Shown: one piece after another, positions 51,469 through 58,632 of the stretch
Position numbering within the stretch: the first letter of the stretch is position 1
How the letters are laid out: every line of letters starts with the position of its first letter
Source: Ramlibacter sp.
Lineage (GTDB): Bacteria; Pseudomonadota; Gammaproteobacteria; Burkholderiales; Burkholderiaceae_C
Length of the DNA stretch: 58,632 nucleotides
NCBI GenBank assembly: GCA_013815685.1
Contig: JACDFR010000021.1
Coordinates: forward strand, 1 to 58,632
Direction of reading: 5' to 3'
The notes under the pieces: generated by a model
Seen by the model: only the letters and a program-made list of their open reading frames with translations
Databases searched by the model: none
Told to the model about the DNA's origin: nothing
Translations under genes and position numbers: made by a program

Positions 51469-52665
51469 TCATCGTCCTGCTCCTTGCCCGGAGTCGCCAC
51501 TTATAGCGCTGTTTCGGATTCGCGAAGCCGCTTTGCTGGGGAGCAACAGCGCGGCGCCAAGGAGGAGGAGAAGGCCAAAAGCTATCAGCGCCGTGGGCGT
51601 TCCGTATTTATCCGCGATCAATCCGGTGAAGATAACCGGTACGCTAAAGCCAATGTACGCCATCAGGAAATATGCGGCACTTGCTCGCGTTTTCTCGATT
51701 CCCGTGGCCCTCGCCACGGCGGCCAAACCACCCAAATAGACGAACCCGTAACACGAACTGCTGGCGAAGAACGAGCCCACAAGAACTGCGGCCAGCGAAC
51801 CTGACCAGGCTCCCCATGCCAGAAGACTATAGGCCGGCAACAGAATAAAGATCCCTAGCCGCGTCGATCGGCTCGGTTCCAGTTTTCGCGCTAGCGGTTG
51901 GAATAGCAGACCACAACTGATAGCCAGCATGGCAGAGAGTCCCGAGTACTTCGACAGGCCGTGCGTCGCCAGCACCGAAGGCAATATTGAAATCACAAGC
52001 CCCGTTGTTGCCCAACACAGCAGGATCGCACATCCATACCAAAAGCCTTCCCGCGTGATGTAGGGTAGCTGCAGCATGGGAGATAACACCCCGGATTGTT
52101 TGGATGAGGTCTCCGGTAACTTCCAGACGAGGCAGGCGGCGACACCCGTGAAGGCAAGGTGCAGCAAGAAACTAGGTGGAGCGACGGTCTCCTGAAATAG
52201 AAGGAAAGCGCTTGTCAGCGCTGGGCCTAAACCAAAGCCGACGGAGGTGCTGGCGGTGACCCAATTGGCGGCTGCAGCCGTATCCGCAGTGCCGACCAAC
52301 TCAATCATGTAGGCGGTTGCCGTGGCGGACATGAGCGCCGTTCCAACGCCCAACACAAAGCGTGCTGCACCTAGCGCCTCAATATGAGGATATGACAGCA
52401 TCAAACCGGTGCCAGCGGCGGATAGAAATAACGAGATGAGCATCACGCGGCGCCGCCCTATGCGATCAGACAATCCACCAAGCGCGAGCAGGATGGGCAG
52501 CACGCCAGCGACGTAGAAAGAAAAGGCGATGGTGGTGGCCATGACGCCGTAACCATCCCGGCTGGCGTAGGTCGCATAAAGCGGGGCCTGCAAATTGACG
52601 CCGGTGGTGATCACGCAGAGTGCAAACGCAAGCTGCGCTGCATAACGCCGTCCAGTCATAAACAT
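51469..52665 (-). CDS. Major facilitator superfamily transporter, probable exporter
   Basis: A 398-aa protein with twelve hydrophobic segments. The MFS motif A region is L-G-G-L-S-D-R-I-G-R-R-R-V between the second and third helices. It is divergent from the dcsA-like gene with a 600-bp gap, a common arrangement for an exporter and self-protection gene; the D-cycloserine cluster of Streptomyces also has a membrane transporter. The substrate is inferred, not shown. It ends 19 bp from the comEC stop on the opposite strand. ATG 52665 or 52659 could start it. Confidence 0.85.
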   Translation of the reverse strand: MFMTGRRYAAQLAFALCVITTGVNLQAPLYATYASRDGYGVMATTIAFSFYVAGVLPILLALGGLSDRIGRRRVMLISLFLSAAGTGLMLSYPHIEALGAARFVLGVGTALMSATATAYMIELVGTADTAAAANWVTASTSVGFGLGPALTSAFLLFQETVAPPSFLLHLAFTGVAACLVWKLPETSSKQSGVLSPMLQLPYITREGFWYGCAILLCWATTGLVISILPSVLATHGLSKYSGLSAMLAISCGLLFQPLARKLEPSRSTRLGIFILLPAYSLLAWGAWSGSLAAVLVGSFFASSSCYGFVYLGGLAAVARATGIEKTRASAAYFLMAYIGFSVPVIFTGLIADKYGTPTALIAFGLLLLLGAALLLPSKAASRIRNSAISGDSGQGAGR

Positions 52666-53265
52666 CTTGCTCCGTGGTTCATGTTTGCCGGCTCTTCTTT
52701 TGCCACGGAGGGGCGCCGGCCGCTCGACTGATGCCGGCGGGCAGGACCGATGTCACGCTTTCGAGGCTCTTGACGGGGCAAATAAATAGCAGGATTGAAA
52801 GACTGTACTCCAGTCAGCCCGAAGCTCAACATTGGTTGGCCGATGCATTCGTGCTCAGCATCGCGTCTCCAGCGTGGCGTTCTCGCTGTCCGACTTACAT
52901 ACTTTTGGCGCTCAAGAAAACGGGAGCTTTCCAAACGAGTTTCATATTGCTGTTACCGCGTGTGAAACTCTTTGGCTATTCCGTACAAACCTTCCTACGC
53001 TCAGGGTTCAGGATTACTCTCTGATCCGTCACGCACCGCAATGGACATCCTCTCATGCAGGCCTGCACCAAGAACGTCACCGCACCCGCACCGAGTGCGA
53101 TAAGACGCTGTACTCCGAGATGAGCAACGGGGAATACGCCAGATTGCACTCCCATAAGCGACCAAACACCGAGATGGCGGTATCTGCCGTGCGGAGTTTG
53201 CACATCGTCAACGGGCCGAGGAACATTCTTCCCACGGGAAGAGCTGTCGTAGCCGGAAGTCAAAT
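52666..53265. other. Long divergent intergenic region between the exporter and the dcsA-like gene
   Basis: Six hundred bases with no gene I can support. Frames of 116 and 145 codons exist, but they lack a domain, a Shine-Dalgarno and plausible composition. It is AT-richer than the average and should contain both divergent promoters. A decayed gene cannot be excluded. Confidence 0.55.
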
Positions 53266-54015
53266 ATGAACGAGACCTCCACTCTCATCTCGCAGGCGCA
53301 GATGCGTGAAGAGTCAAAGGGCTGGCACCGAGCCGTCTTTGATGATCTTGAGTCCCGGCTTGGCGGCGACCCCGATTTCCCATGCATTTTCTCGAAGAAC
53401 GCCTTTCGAAAGCAGCTTCTGAAGTTTGTGTTCGTGGAGACCATTGATACGTCCGGCATCCAGCACTTGGGGAACGGCCTCAAGGATTATGTCGAGATAT
53501 CGAAGACATGGGACGGCAGCATAGATACAGCGTATCCATTGGTCGCGGCCTTCTCGCTGAATGCCATCAGCTCGCAATCTGTCGACGGGTATCACGCCTT
53601 CGGCTGGCAAGTGCTTCAGAAACTACATGAGATCGACCCAGCACCATGGCCAGAGGAAGTCAGCAAAGATCCCAATTCCCATTCCTGGTCCATGTGCTTC
53701 GACGGCATGCCGCTCTTTTGCAATATGAGCAGCCCTGCACATCGCGTGCGCCGAAGCCGTAACCTTGGCGGGCACTTCATTCTCATCATTAACCCGCGTG
53801 AACGGTTCGACGTCGTTGCCGGAGATACCCCGGGCGGGCGCAGTGTTCGCTCAAATATCCGCAACAGAATCGGCCGCTACGACGGGACTCCACATTCCTT
53901 GCAACTCGGCACGTATCATGCCGGCGCAACTGAATGGTGGCAGTACGGCCTCGTGGAAGACAACATAGAGCGGACAGACAAGTGTCCGTTCATTTTTCGA
54001 AAATATTCTGGTTAG
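53266..54015 (+). CDS. DcsA-like heme enzyme (YqcI/YcgG family), probable arginine N-hydroxylase
   Basis: A 249-aa protein of the YqcI/YcgG family. It has the family opening D-F-P-C (37-40) plus I-F-S-K-N, the W-Q-V-L-Q-K-L-H helix with H121 as a candidate axial heme ligand, and the N-M-S-S-P-A-H-R-x-R-R-S-R-N-L-G signature (153-168). In Streptomyces lavendulae DcsA hydroxylates L-arginine to N-omega-hydroxy-L-arginine. The match in function rests on the family and on the neighbours encoding the next four enzymes in order. No signal peptide is seen. An AAATATTC spacer and the 7-bp repeat array follow the stop. Confidence 0.82.
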   Translation: MNETSTLISQAQMREESKGWHRAVFDDLESRLGGDPDFPCIFSKNAFRKQLLKFVFVETIDTSGIQHLGNGLKDYVEISKTWDGSIDTAYPLVAAFSLNAISSQSVDGYHAFGWQVLQKLHEIDPAPWPEEVSKDPNSHSWSMCFDGMPLFCNMSSPAHRVRRSRNLGGHFILIINPRERFDVVAGDTPGGRSVRSNIRNRIGRYDGTPHSLQLGTYHAGATEWWQYGLVEDNIERTDKCPFIFRKYSG

Positions 54016-54042
54016 CGCCGTACTTTTATGTTCGCACTATTG

Positions 54043-54098
54043 TTCTGCGTTCTGCGTTCTGCGTTCTGCGTTCTGCGTTCTGCGTTCTGCGTTCTGCG
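54043..54098 (+). repeat. Heptanucleotide repeat (TTCTGCG) x 8
   Basis: Eight exact head-to-tail copies of TTCTGCG, followed by a partial TTC. It lies 27 bp after the dcsA-like stop and 47 bp before the dcsB-like start, in no real gene. Copy number can vary by slipped-strand mispairing, which would change the spacing or folding of the intergenic RNA by 7-nt steps. Confidence 0.95.
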
Positions 54099-54145
54099 TT
54101 CGTCGACAGGCAATGTCACACAAAAACAAAAGGGAATCCTAATCA

Positions 54146-54964
54146 ATGATTGATCTCATTGTTTCTCAGGGCCGTCTTGCTGACCGGGCGGCGCGGATGA
54201 TTGAAGGTGCCGCACGCACCGCTCAGGCGCTGGAACACCGCTATGGGGCCAAGGGCCGTTGCATCGGAAAAGCCGAACCGCACGCCGATGACGACTGGAG
54301 CGTCAGCCTTCCTCAAGCCAGGGAAACTCTGGTCGAACTGGGAAAAGCTGTCGAAGCGAGCGTCAAGGGGGGCCGGCTGACGGTCATGATCGCCAACACC
54401 TGTTCGGCAAGCCTCGCCTCGCTGCCCATTGTGGCCAGGGAACATCCGGACGCGGTGATACTCTGGATAGACGCGCACGGCGATTTCAACACGCCTGAGA
54501 CGACCGACTCAGGCTATCTCGGCGGCATGGTGCTGTCAGCCGCCTGTGGGCTTTGGGATAGTGGCCATGGTTCCGGTCTTCGACCCGAACAAGTCGTCCT
54601 CGTCGGGGCGCGCGACATAGACCCGGCCGAGCGCGAACTTCTGCGGACCGCTGGGGTGCGGATTATCCCTCCGGCGCAAGCAGCACCGGAAAACGTGTTG
54701 AGCGCTGTCAACGGCGCTCCGGTATGGATACATATCGATTGGGATGTGCTCGAGCCGGGATTCTTGCCCGCCGATTACTCGGTCCCGAACGGCCTGTTGC
54801 CGACTCAGATTCGAGCCTTGTTCGAGTCGATTCCAGTCGCCCAGATTCGCGGGATCGAATTGGCGGAGTTCAACGCCTCCACAGATGCTGGAAGCAACGA
54901 CAAGGCGGTTTCCGTCATTCTCGACATCGTTGCTCCCGTGTTTGAAACGCTGAGGGCTGAATGA
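54146..54964 (+). CDS. DcsB-like N-hydroxyarginase (arginase/ureohydrolase fold)
   Basis: A 272-aa protein of the ureohydrolase family. The metal motif D-A-H-G-D (109-113) is followed by F-N-T-P-E-T-T-D-S-G-Y-L-G-G-M, and the second D-W-D is at 198-200. The first metal His of arginases (G-G-D-H-S) is replaced by Cys86 (N-T-C-S-A-S). The same replacement at the same number is, from memory, the hallmark of Streptomyces DcsB, which hydrolyses N-hydroxy-L-arginine to hydroxyurea and ornithine. This strongly supports the D-cycloserine reading rather than a plain arginase. The A-A-A-A-G-G-G-A box before ATG is modest. Confidence 0.85.
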   Translation: MIDLIVSQGRLADRAARMIEGAARTAQALEHRYGAKGRCIGKAEPHADDDWSVSLPQARETLVELGKAVEASVKGGRLTVMIANTCSASLASLPIVAREHPDAVILWIDAHGDFNTPETTDSGYLGGMVLSAACGLWDSGHGSGLRPEQVVLVGARDIDPAERELLRTAGVRIIPPAQAAPENVLSAVNGAPVWIHIDWDVLEPGFLPADYSVPNGLLPTQIRALFESIPVAQIRGIELAEFNASTDAGSNDKAVSVILDIVAPVFETLRAE

Positions 54965-55128
54965 CTTGGCTATAAGACGATGCCCCGGGCAGGGGGCGTG
55001 TCGAAGGTGAAGACTGTCGTGCCCAGAATGCGGCGGATCAACTTGTGAGCTTCAACCCGGGGTAGCCAGGATGCGCGCTAATTAGGAGCCGGATCATCGA
55101 GAACTCATCCACACTACATTTCAGCAAG

Positions 55129-55950
55129 ATGCACGGTGCGGGCAACGACTTTGTGGTGCTCGACTTGCGTCGTGCGCAAGAGCCTTCGCCGGAACTGTGC
55201 CGCGCCTTGAGCAATCGCCATACCGGGGTTGGCTGTGACATGGTTCTCGGCGTCAAAGCCCCGCGCAGTGCAGAGGCTGTCGCATCCTTCGGAATCTGGA
55301 CCGCCGATGGCTCACCCTCGCAGCAATGCGGTAATGGTACCCGTTGCATTGCTGCCTGGGTTCTGCGTGCCGGGTTGGCCCGGGGAGGGCGGTTTTCGCT
55401 CGACGGTCCATCCGGGACGCTGGCCGTCGATGTGCTGACCGAGCACTCCTTCCGTATCGCCATGGGCGTGCCGCAGTTCGCGCCAGAGATGATTCCGGTG
55501 TTCGGCTTCGACCACCCACAGGACCAGTATGAAGCCGACCTGGACGAGGGAGCATGCGTACGCTTTGCCGCTGTCTCCATAGGCAATCCACATGCAGTGA
55601 TCGAGGTTGACGACATAGACACTGCCCCCGTGAGCCAGGTCGGTCGAGCGTTGCAGAACTCGCAGATATTGCCGCCGACAGTCAATGTCGGGTTTGCTGA
55701 AATCGAATCTCGCCGCCGCATTCGCTTGCGCGTGTACGAATATGGCGCCGGCGAAACGCTCGCCTGCGGTAGCGGCGCCTGTGCCGCGGCCGCGGTCTTG
55801 ATGCGGCAAGGACGCATCGATCGGAATGTTTCGGTCGCTCTACCCGGAGGAGAGCTTCATATCCATTGGCCAGACGCCGCTGGCCAAATCCTCATGGTCG
55901 GCCCTGCCGCATTTGTTTACGAAGGACAATTCCATTATGGCTCTGTATAA
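55129..55950 (+). CDS. DcsC-like racemase (diaminopimelate-epimerase fold), O-ureidoserine racemase
   Basis: A 273-aa PLP-independent racemase of the DapF fold. Both catalytic Cys are present: C67 in C-G-N-G-T-R-C and C213 in A-C-G-S-G-A-C. The family normally opens L-H-F-S-K-M-H-G-A-G-N-D-F; here the codons for L-H-F-S-K lie upstream of ATG 55129 and no ATG, GTG or TTG precedes them in frame. An ATC at 55096 has AGGAG seven bases upstream and could be a rare start, adding 11 residues. A housekeeping dapF should exist elsewhere. Context assigns O-ureido-L-serine to D-serine racemisation. Confidence 0.83.
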   Translation: MHGAGNDFVVLDLRRAQEPSPELCRALSNRHTGVGCDMVLGVKAPRSAEAVASFGIWTADGSPSQQCGNGTRCIAAWVLRAGLARGGRFSLDGPSGTLAVDVLTEHSFRIAMGVPQFAPEMIPVFGFDHPQDQYEADLDEGACVRFAAVSIGNPHAVIEVDDIDTAPVSQVGRALQNSQILPPTVNVGFAEIESRRRIRLRVYEYGAGETLACGSGACAAAAVLMRQGRIDRNVSVALPGGELHIHWPDAAGQILMVGPAAFVYEGQFHYGSV

Positions 55951-56914
55951 CAACATCCTCGATACGATCGGCCGTACCCCCATCGTCAAGCTGCATCGAC
56001 TTGCTCCCAAGCACGTCACCATGTATGTCAAGGTGGAGTCGTTCAATCCTGGCGGTTCCGTCAAGGACCGCCTTGCGCTCGCCGTCGTCCTTGACGCCGA
56101 GGCCAAAGGACTGCTAAAGCCCGGTGACACCATCGCCGAATGTACGTCCGGCAACGTCGGTATCGCGTTGGCCATGGTCGCCGCAGCGCGCGGCTATAAA
56201 TTCGTGGCCCTGATGTCTGATTCCTATTCGGTTGAACGACGCAAGCTGATTCGCATTTACGGCGGCAAAGTCATCCTCTTTCCCGGCGCCTTGGGTAGTA
56301 GCGGCGGAAATCGCATAGCAGATGAGTTGGCGAAAAAACATGGCTGGTTCCGGGCAAACCAGTTCGACAATCCAGCCAACCCCGCCTATCACCGCGAAAC
56401 GACCGCAGCGGAAATCCTCAGCGATTTTGCCGGACAGCGGCTGGACTACTTTGTTACCGGCTTCGGTACCACTGGCACCCTGACCGGCGTTGGCCAGATG
56501 ATGAAGCTCGCTCGACCTGACGTGCGCATTGTTGCCGCTGAACCAGCAAATGCCGCCGTCTTGGCAGGCAAGCCCTGGAACCTGCATCAGATCCAGGGCT
56601 GGGCCCCAAATTTCGTACCTAGCATTCTCGATCGGAGCGTTATCGACGAGCTCCTGCCCGTTGATGAAGTGCTGGGGCGCGACACCGCGCGGCGCCTCGC
56701 TAGTGAAGAAGGCATCTTCGCCGGCATTTCCGCTGGCGCCACCTTGGCGACAGCGCTGCAGGTCGCGCAAGGCGCGCCAGAGGGCTCGGTATTGCTCGCG
56801 ATGCTTCCAGACACCGGTGAACGTTATCTGTCTACATTCTTGCTCGAAGGGATGAACGAAGGCTCGGACGATGAATGGTTGGCATCGCTGGAAGCCACTC
56901 CTCGCGTCGCTTGA
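55937..56914 (+). CDS. DcsD-like O-ureido-L-serine synthase (cysteine-synthase family)
   Basis: A 325-aa fold-type II PLP enzyme. The Schiff-base Lys is K43 in G-G-S-V-K-D-R, and the substrate loop reads T-S-G-N-V-G (70-75; normal cysteine synthase has T-S-G-N-T-G). G-T-T-G-T-L-T-G-V-G is the phosphate-binding loop. In Streptomyces DcsD joins O-acetylserine and hydroxyurea. It overlaps the racemase by 14 bp. As a family member it could also make cysteine, so the assignment depends on the cluster. ATG 55937 gives a family-like start (Y-N-N-I-L-D-T-I-G-R-T-P). Confidence 0.85.
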   Translation: MALYNNILDTIGRTPIVKLHRLAPKHVTMYVKVESFNPGGSVKDRLALAVVLDAEAKGLLKPGDTIAECTSGNVGIALAMVAAARGYKFVALMSDSYSVERRKLIRIYGGKVILFPGALGSSGGNRIADELAKKHGWFRANQFDNPANPAYHRETTAAEILSDFAGQRLDYFVTGFGTTGTLTGVGQMMKLARPDVRIVAAEPANAAVLAGKPWNLHQIQGWAPNFVPSILDRSVIDELLPVDEVLGRDTARRLASEEGIFAGISAGATLATALQVAQGAPEGSVLLAMLPDTGERYLSTFLLEGMNEGSDDEWLASLEATPRVA

Positions 56915-57000
56915 GCCGGGCCATCTCCACCGAATTCTCAAGCAGCTGCGGGGTCTGACATCGTCTTGCCTGACATCATTGAACAAGAAGAGTGGTGTGT

Positions 57001-58116
57001 ATGAGGGAATTCATTCCCCTCGCAACTCGCTTTGTCGACCTGCCTGCTGGTTTTTCGCTGAGGCGCGGCGGTGCCCTGCACGGCGCGCGCATCGCCTATG
57101 AAGCCTTTGGAAAAATAAACGCGGCACGAGATAACGTAATCCTGATCCTGACAGGCCTCTCGCCGGATGCGCACGTCGCTTCGCACGCGGATAACCCCGC
57201 GCCCGGCTGGTGGGAGGCCATGCTCGGGCCAGGCAGGCCTATCGACACGAATCGCTGGTGTGCGATCTGCGTCAATTCGCTGGGCAGTTGCAAAGGCTCG
57301 ACGGGGCCGGCTTCAGTCGATCCAATGAAGGGAGAGCCTTATCGGCTGGAATTTCCGGAGCTGTCTATGGAGGACATCGCCGACGCGGCAGCCTTCACGG
57401 TACGCGCGTTGGGCGTCGAACGCCTGGCGTGCGTGATAGGCGCTTCCATGGGCGGCATGAGCTCGCTGGCCCTGCTGGCTCGGCACCCGGGTCTGACACG
57501 CAGCCACATCAATATCTCCGGAGCGGTGCATGCGCAGCCGTTTTCGATTGCAATCCGCTCGTTGCAACGCGAGGCGATCCAGTCTGATCCGCATTGGAAC
57601 CTGGGCCGCTACGATGAGGAACGCTATCCGAAACGCGGCATGCTCTTGTCGCGCAAACTCGGCGTCATCAGCTACCGCTCGGCCCAGGAATGGAACAGCC
57701 GCTTCGGCCGCGCGTCCCTGGATCTGGATCGTCGCGCCCATAAAAAACCATTCGGCCTGGAGTTTGCGGTGGAAGGTTATCTGGAATGCCATGCCCGCCG
57801 CTTCCTGGAATGTTTTGACCCGAACTGCTATCTCTACCTGAGCCGCTGCATAGATTGGTTCGACTTGGGCGAATCGTGCGGTTGCACTGCCGATGACGCG
57901 CTGTCTCGATTGCGCCCGGAAAAAGCGTTGGTGATTGGCGTACACACGGACATCCTGTTCCCGCTGCACCAGCAGCGGCAGATTGCCGAGGGGCTGAGAG
58001 CCGGTGGTGCCGATGTGCAGTTCCTGGCACTCGAATCCGCTGTGGGACACGACGCCTTCCTGGTCGATACCGAGCGGTTTGGGCCGCCGGTTGGGGAGTT
58101 TTTGTCGGCGTTATAA
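57001..58116 (+). CDS. DcsE-like L-serine O-acetyltransferase (MetX fold)
   Basis: A 371-aa alpha/beta-hydrolase-fold acetyltransferase of the MetX (homoserine O-acetyltransferase) family. The catalytic triad is S149 (G-A-S-M-G-G), D317 (V-H-T-D-I-L-F-P) and H350 (V-G-H-D-A-F). The family's acceptor loop reads L-S-P-D-A-H with Pro55; from memory, this Pro (Gly in homoserine-specific enzymes) is what steers Streptomyces DcsE to L-serine. It would supply O-acetyl-L-serine to the synthase upstream. GTG 56992 is in frame, but ATG 57001 fits better. AAGAAGAG lies upstream. Confidence 0.85.
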   Translation: MREFIPLATRFVDLPAGFSLRRGGALHGARIAYEAFGKINAARDNVILILTGLSPDAHVASHADNPAPGWWEAMLGPGRPIDTNRWCAICVNSLGSCKGSTGPASVDPMKGEPYRLEFPELSMEDIADAAAFTVRALGVERLACVIGASMGGMSSLALLARHPGLTRSHINISGAVHAQPFSIAIRSLQREAIQSDPHWNLGRYDEERYPKRGMLLSRKLGVISYRSAQEWNSRFGRASLDLDRRAHKKPFGLEFAVEGYLECHARRFLECFDPNCYLYLSRCIDWFDLGESCGCTADDALSRLRPEKALVIGVHTDILFPLHQQRQIAEGLRAGGADVQFLALESAVGHDAFLVDTERFGPPVGEFLSAL

Positions 58117-58178
58117 CTGAAGTGGGAAGAGCATTGCTTCTGCCAATTTTTCCCCATCACTGACACGGAGAGCTCGAC

Positions 58179-58632
58179 TTGTCCACACATCCATCGAAAA
58201 TAGCCCTCGTCACCGGCGCCAACCGGGGCATCGGCTTCGAAATTGCGCGTCAGCTTGCCGAGAACGGTGTCCGTGTATTGCTTAGCGGTCGCAGGCGCGA
58301 CGCGGCCGTTGAGGCGGCAGCAAAATTACGCAGTAGCGGTCTCGATGTCGAGGCCGTTGCGCTCGACGTCACCAAGTCCGATAGCATCTGCGCCGCAGCC
58401 GCAGAGATCGCGGGCAAGTATGGCCGCCTCGACATCCTGGTCAATAACGCCGCGATCCGTATCGAGGAGTATGGCAAACAGCCGTCGCAGCAGCCTTTGC
58501 AGCACTGGCGCGAAACATTCGACACCAATCTTTTTGGCGTTGTCGAGGTGACTCAGGCATTCCTGCCGCTGATCCGTAAATCGGCAGCAGGGCGTATCGT
58601 CAATGTCTCCAGCTTGCTCGCTTCGCTAGGCA
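58179..58632 (+). CDS. Short-chain dehydrogenase/reductase, N-terminal part (partial)
   Basis: The frame runs off the right edge. It reads A-L-V-T-G-A-N-R-G-I-G (cofactor loop TGxxxGIG) and L-D-I-L-V-N-N-A-A-I (NNA motif). The catalytic Y-x-x-x-K lies beyond the window. The only start in range is TTG 58179, with GGAGA about eight bases upstream. It follows the dcsE-like gene by 62 bp on the same strand, but a role in that pathway is not known. Confidence 0.85.
   Translation, partial: MSTHPSKIALVTGANRGIGFEIARQLAENGVRVLLSGRRRDAAVEAAAKLRSSGLDVEAVALDVTKSDSICAAAAEIAGKYGRLDILVNNAAIRIEEYGKQPSQQPLQHWRETFDTNLFGVVEVTQAFLPLIRKSAAGRIVNVSSLLASLG

Noticed and set aside
52832..53269. 145-codon frame in the divergent region before the dcsA-like gene
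   Set aside because: No domain, no Shine-Dalgarno, overlaps the dcsA-like start in another frame; kept only as a note that a decayed gene is possible.
53934..54149. 71-codon frame running through the TTCTGCG repeats
   Set aside because: The repetitive L-R-S-A-F-C-V stretch is just the heptamer read in three frames; it begins inside the dcsA-like gene.

Overview
The window reads as a GC-rich proteobacterial chromosome segment, most likely Burkholderiales (Comamonadaceae-like). The pointers are the C-terminus of ParC at the left edge, a complete comEC/rec2, the betaproteobacterial-style transglutaminase/circularly-permuted-ATP-grasp/alpha-E gene set, and dense 4-bp stop/start overlaps (ATGA). 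This placement comes from gene content and sequence style only, not from a search. No insertion sequence, CRISPR array, rRNA or intact tRNA was seen. The only regulators found are toxin-antitoxin antitoxins.

Layout. 1-491: end of parC. 573-9575: type I restriction-modification operon hsdR-hsdM-hsdS, extended by two tightly coupled genes, a GHKL-fold ATPase and a 742-aa protein with a degenerate phosphoribosyltransferase-like segment; this is a candidate defence add-on. 9603-13410: decayed zone with two paralogous acyl-CoA synthetase pseudogenes, each next to a different toxin-antitoxin module (FitAB/VapBC type, and a HigBA type whose toxin is frameshifted), plus a 41-bp repeat in two copies. 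13552-22916: RidA, two transglutaminase proteins, a fused circularly permuted ATP-grasp/alpha-E protein, a trypsin-like protease, a DUF1439-like protein and a small lipoprotein.

23044-31819: an apparently undescribed biosynthetic locus: gamma-glutamylcyclotransferase-like protein, divergent leucyl-tRNA synthetase paralogue, O-methyltransferase, AurF-like diiron oxygenase, ATP-grasp ligase, TauD-type dioxygenase, methyltransferase and class V aminotransferase. Most are joined by stop/start overlaps. The synthetase keeps HIGH and KMSKS, but its editing motifs, part of its leucine pocket and its C-terminal domain are missing or altered. Just downstream lie a tRNA 3'-half, an 81-aa small ORF with a perfect Shine-Dalgarno, a 12-bp repeat array and a UUCG terminator.

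32429-41166 has a copper flavour: a tyrosinase operon with a SCO-like fusion protein, then an ABC importer operon carrying SCO and cupredoxin genes. A VanX-like dipeptidase and a GST flank it. 42434-48904 is a second biosynthetic operon built on fatty acids: desaturase, acyl carrier protein, CFA-like methyltransferase, cytochrome P450, type II thioesterase, fatty acyl-AMP ligase and PaaI-like thioesterase. It is preceded by a thioesterase remnant and followed by comEC.

51469-58632: a D-cycloserine-type pathway. A divergent MFS transporter faces homologues of DcsA (heme N-hydroxylase, YqcI/YcgG family), DcsB (hydroxyarginase, with Cys86), DcsC (DapF-like racemase), DcsD (cysteine-synthase-like O-ureidoserine synthase) and DcsE (MetX-like serine acetyltransferase, with Pro55), in that order. 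Together they would turn arginine and serine into O-ureido-D-serine. The cyclising ATP-grasp enzyme DcsG is not in the window. A (TTCTGCG)x8 repeat lies between the dcsA-like and dcsB-like genes. The window ends inside a short-chain dehydrogenase gene.
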